A DNA stretch of 7,216 nucleotides. Source: Thiotrichales bacterium. Its GTDB lineage: Bacteria > Pseudomonadota > Gammaproteobacteria > Francisellales > CACEW01. The stretch is from positions 1 through 7,216 of the forward strand of contig JAHFRR010000020.1 of the NCBI GenBank assembly GCA_023266165.1, given 5' to 3'. Below are positions 6,865 to 7,216 of this stretch, piece after piece. The notes beneath the pieces were generated by a model. The model saw nothing but the letters and a program-made list of their open reading frames with translations. It was not told the origin of the DNA and did no database searches. Numbering within the stretch: position 1 is the stretch's first letter; each line of letters opens with the position of its first letter. The translations under genes were made by a program, and so were the position numbers.

Positions 6865-7065
6865 TTAAAGCTTAGCGCGAATCCAGTTAATAAACTCTGA
6901 GAAAACATTGCCGCCACTGCTGTTCTGCGCTGAAAACGCGTTTGTCATATTTCCGCTGTTGGATGTCAGATGAGAGGTAAAAAACGCATCAATTGACCCC
7001 CAGGACACAAACACGACCACAATGATCGCAATCAAGAACAAAAGCATAAAAATATGATGCATCAT
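6865..7065 (-). CDS. Small single-span membrane protein of unknown function (66 aa)
   Basis: I do not recognise this protein. Residues 5-22 form one strongly hydrophobic segment (FMLLFLIAIIVVVFVSW) that would span the inner membrane. It is followed by a polar stretch rich in Ser, Asn and Gly (about 30-53) and a short C-terminal segment, FSEFINWIRAKL, that looks amphipathic, with F55, F58, I59, I62 and L66 on one face. There is no cleavage site that clearly makes it a secreted protein. Gene position supports reality: its ATG overlaps the transporter stop as ATGA, AAGGGGG precedes it, and nadC follows after five bases. Two adjacent ATGs (7065 and 7062) are possible; the second is better spaced from the Shine-Dalgarno. 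It may be an accessory subunit of the upstream transporter or a coupling leader for nadC; both are inferences. A chance frame is the remaining alternative. Confidence 0.65.
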   Translation of the reverse strand: MMHHIFMLLFLIAIIVVVFVSWGSIDAFFTSHLTSNSGNMTNAFSAQNSSGGNVFSEFINWIRAKL

Positions 7066-7066
7066 A
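7053..7066. other. 14-bp perfect palindrome over the small membrane-protein start
   Basis: TATGATGCATCATA is perfectly self-complementary and covers both candidate ATGs of the 66-residue gene and the stop of the transporter gene. As RNA it could form a five-base-pair stem with loop TGCA that holds the start codon, next to the Shine-Dalgarno AAGGGGG (7067-7073). It also encodes the residues Met-Met-His-His, so it may simply reflect coding. Confidence 0.4.
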
Positions 7067-7216
7067 CCCCCTTGATGGTTCCAATCATTTTCTTCAACTG
7101 CGGTGTGAGAATCAAGACAACCACACCTGAGATCACAGAGATCCAGCCCAGCCAGTTGAAGACATGGTTGAAGGCAGGATTGGTGATGAGCGGATTATTA
7201 CTGCCGGAAGGCACTG
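7062..7216 (-). CDS. Probable POT/PTR2-family proton-dependent peptide transporter, C-terminal end (partial)
   Basis: The frame is open from the window edge (first full codon at 7214) and gives the last 50 residues of a protein whose stop is TGA at 7062-7064. It has one predicted transmembrane helix, WLGWISVISGVVVLIL, preceded by a short loop (NPAFNHVFN) and followed by TPQLKKMIGTIKGV. A final helix flanked by a Tyr/Phe-rich loop and by a P-x-L-K-K-M-type cytoplasmic tail is what I recall from the last helix of bacterial POT peptide transporters such as the E. coli Dtp proteins. These import di- and tripeptides with protons. With so little sequence, another major-facilitator transporter is possible. 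The stop overlaps the start of the 66-residue membrane protein by four bases, so the two are probably co-translated. It heads the visible part of the nad transcription unit. Confidence 0.55.
   Translation of the reverse strand, partial: VPSGSNNPLITNPAFNHVFNWLGWISVISGVVVLILTPQLKKMIGTIKGV

Overview
The window looks like ordinary chromosomal housekeeping DNA from a gammaproteobacterium. NadB, NadC, the YrdA-type gamma-carbonic-anhydrase-like protein and the oligopeptidase A homologue resemble, as recalled, their Escherichia coli counterparts closely in motif order and length. The genus cannot be fixed from the sequence. I see no CRISPR array, tRNA, rRNA, insertion sequence, phage gene or sign of recent transfer.

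Layout. Positions 2-481 on the + strand hold the C-terminal end of an MnmC-type tRNA-modification oxidase. Everything else is on the - strand, read from right to left: the C-terminal end of a probable POT-family peptide transporter (7216-7062), a 66-residue single-span membrane protein of unknown function (7065-6865), nadC (6859-5987), nadB (5990-4377), an M3-family oligopeptidase A (4307-2241), a gamma-carbonic-anhydrase-like hexapeptide protein (about 2221-1691) and tyrosyl-tRNA synthetase (1674-418). The first four - strand genes are packed with ATGA overlaps or a 5-base gap. A 69-base AT-rich gap before the peptidase gene may hold a second promoter. The last three genes are separated by 19 and 16 bases, each with a Shine-Dalgarno site. 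No stretch over 300 bases lacks a gene.

How the genes relate. NadB and NadC are two of the three enzymes of de novo NAD synthesis from aspartate; NadA, which joins them, is not in the window. A peptide importer and a cytoplasmic oligopeptidase at the two ends of the nad pair could together supply amino acids, including aspartate, but this is only an inference. TyrS and MnmC both serve translation and meet tail to tail with a 64-base coding overlap.

The unusual features are at gene boundaries: a three-fold 12-bp repeat that reiterates the nadB start codon, a 13-bp tandem repeat across the nadB stop codon, a second 13-bp duplication across the peptidase stop codon, a 14-bp palindrome over the small membrane protein's start, and the mnmC/tyrS antisense overlap. 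The 66-residue membrane protein is the best candidate for something undescribed. I found no evidence of a wholly new system.
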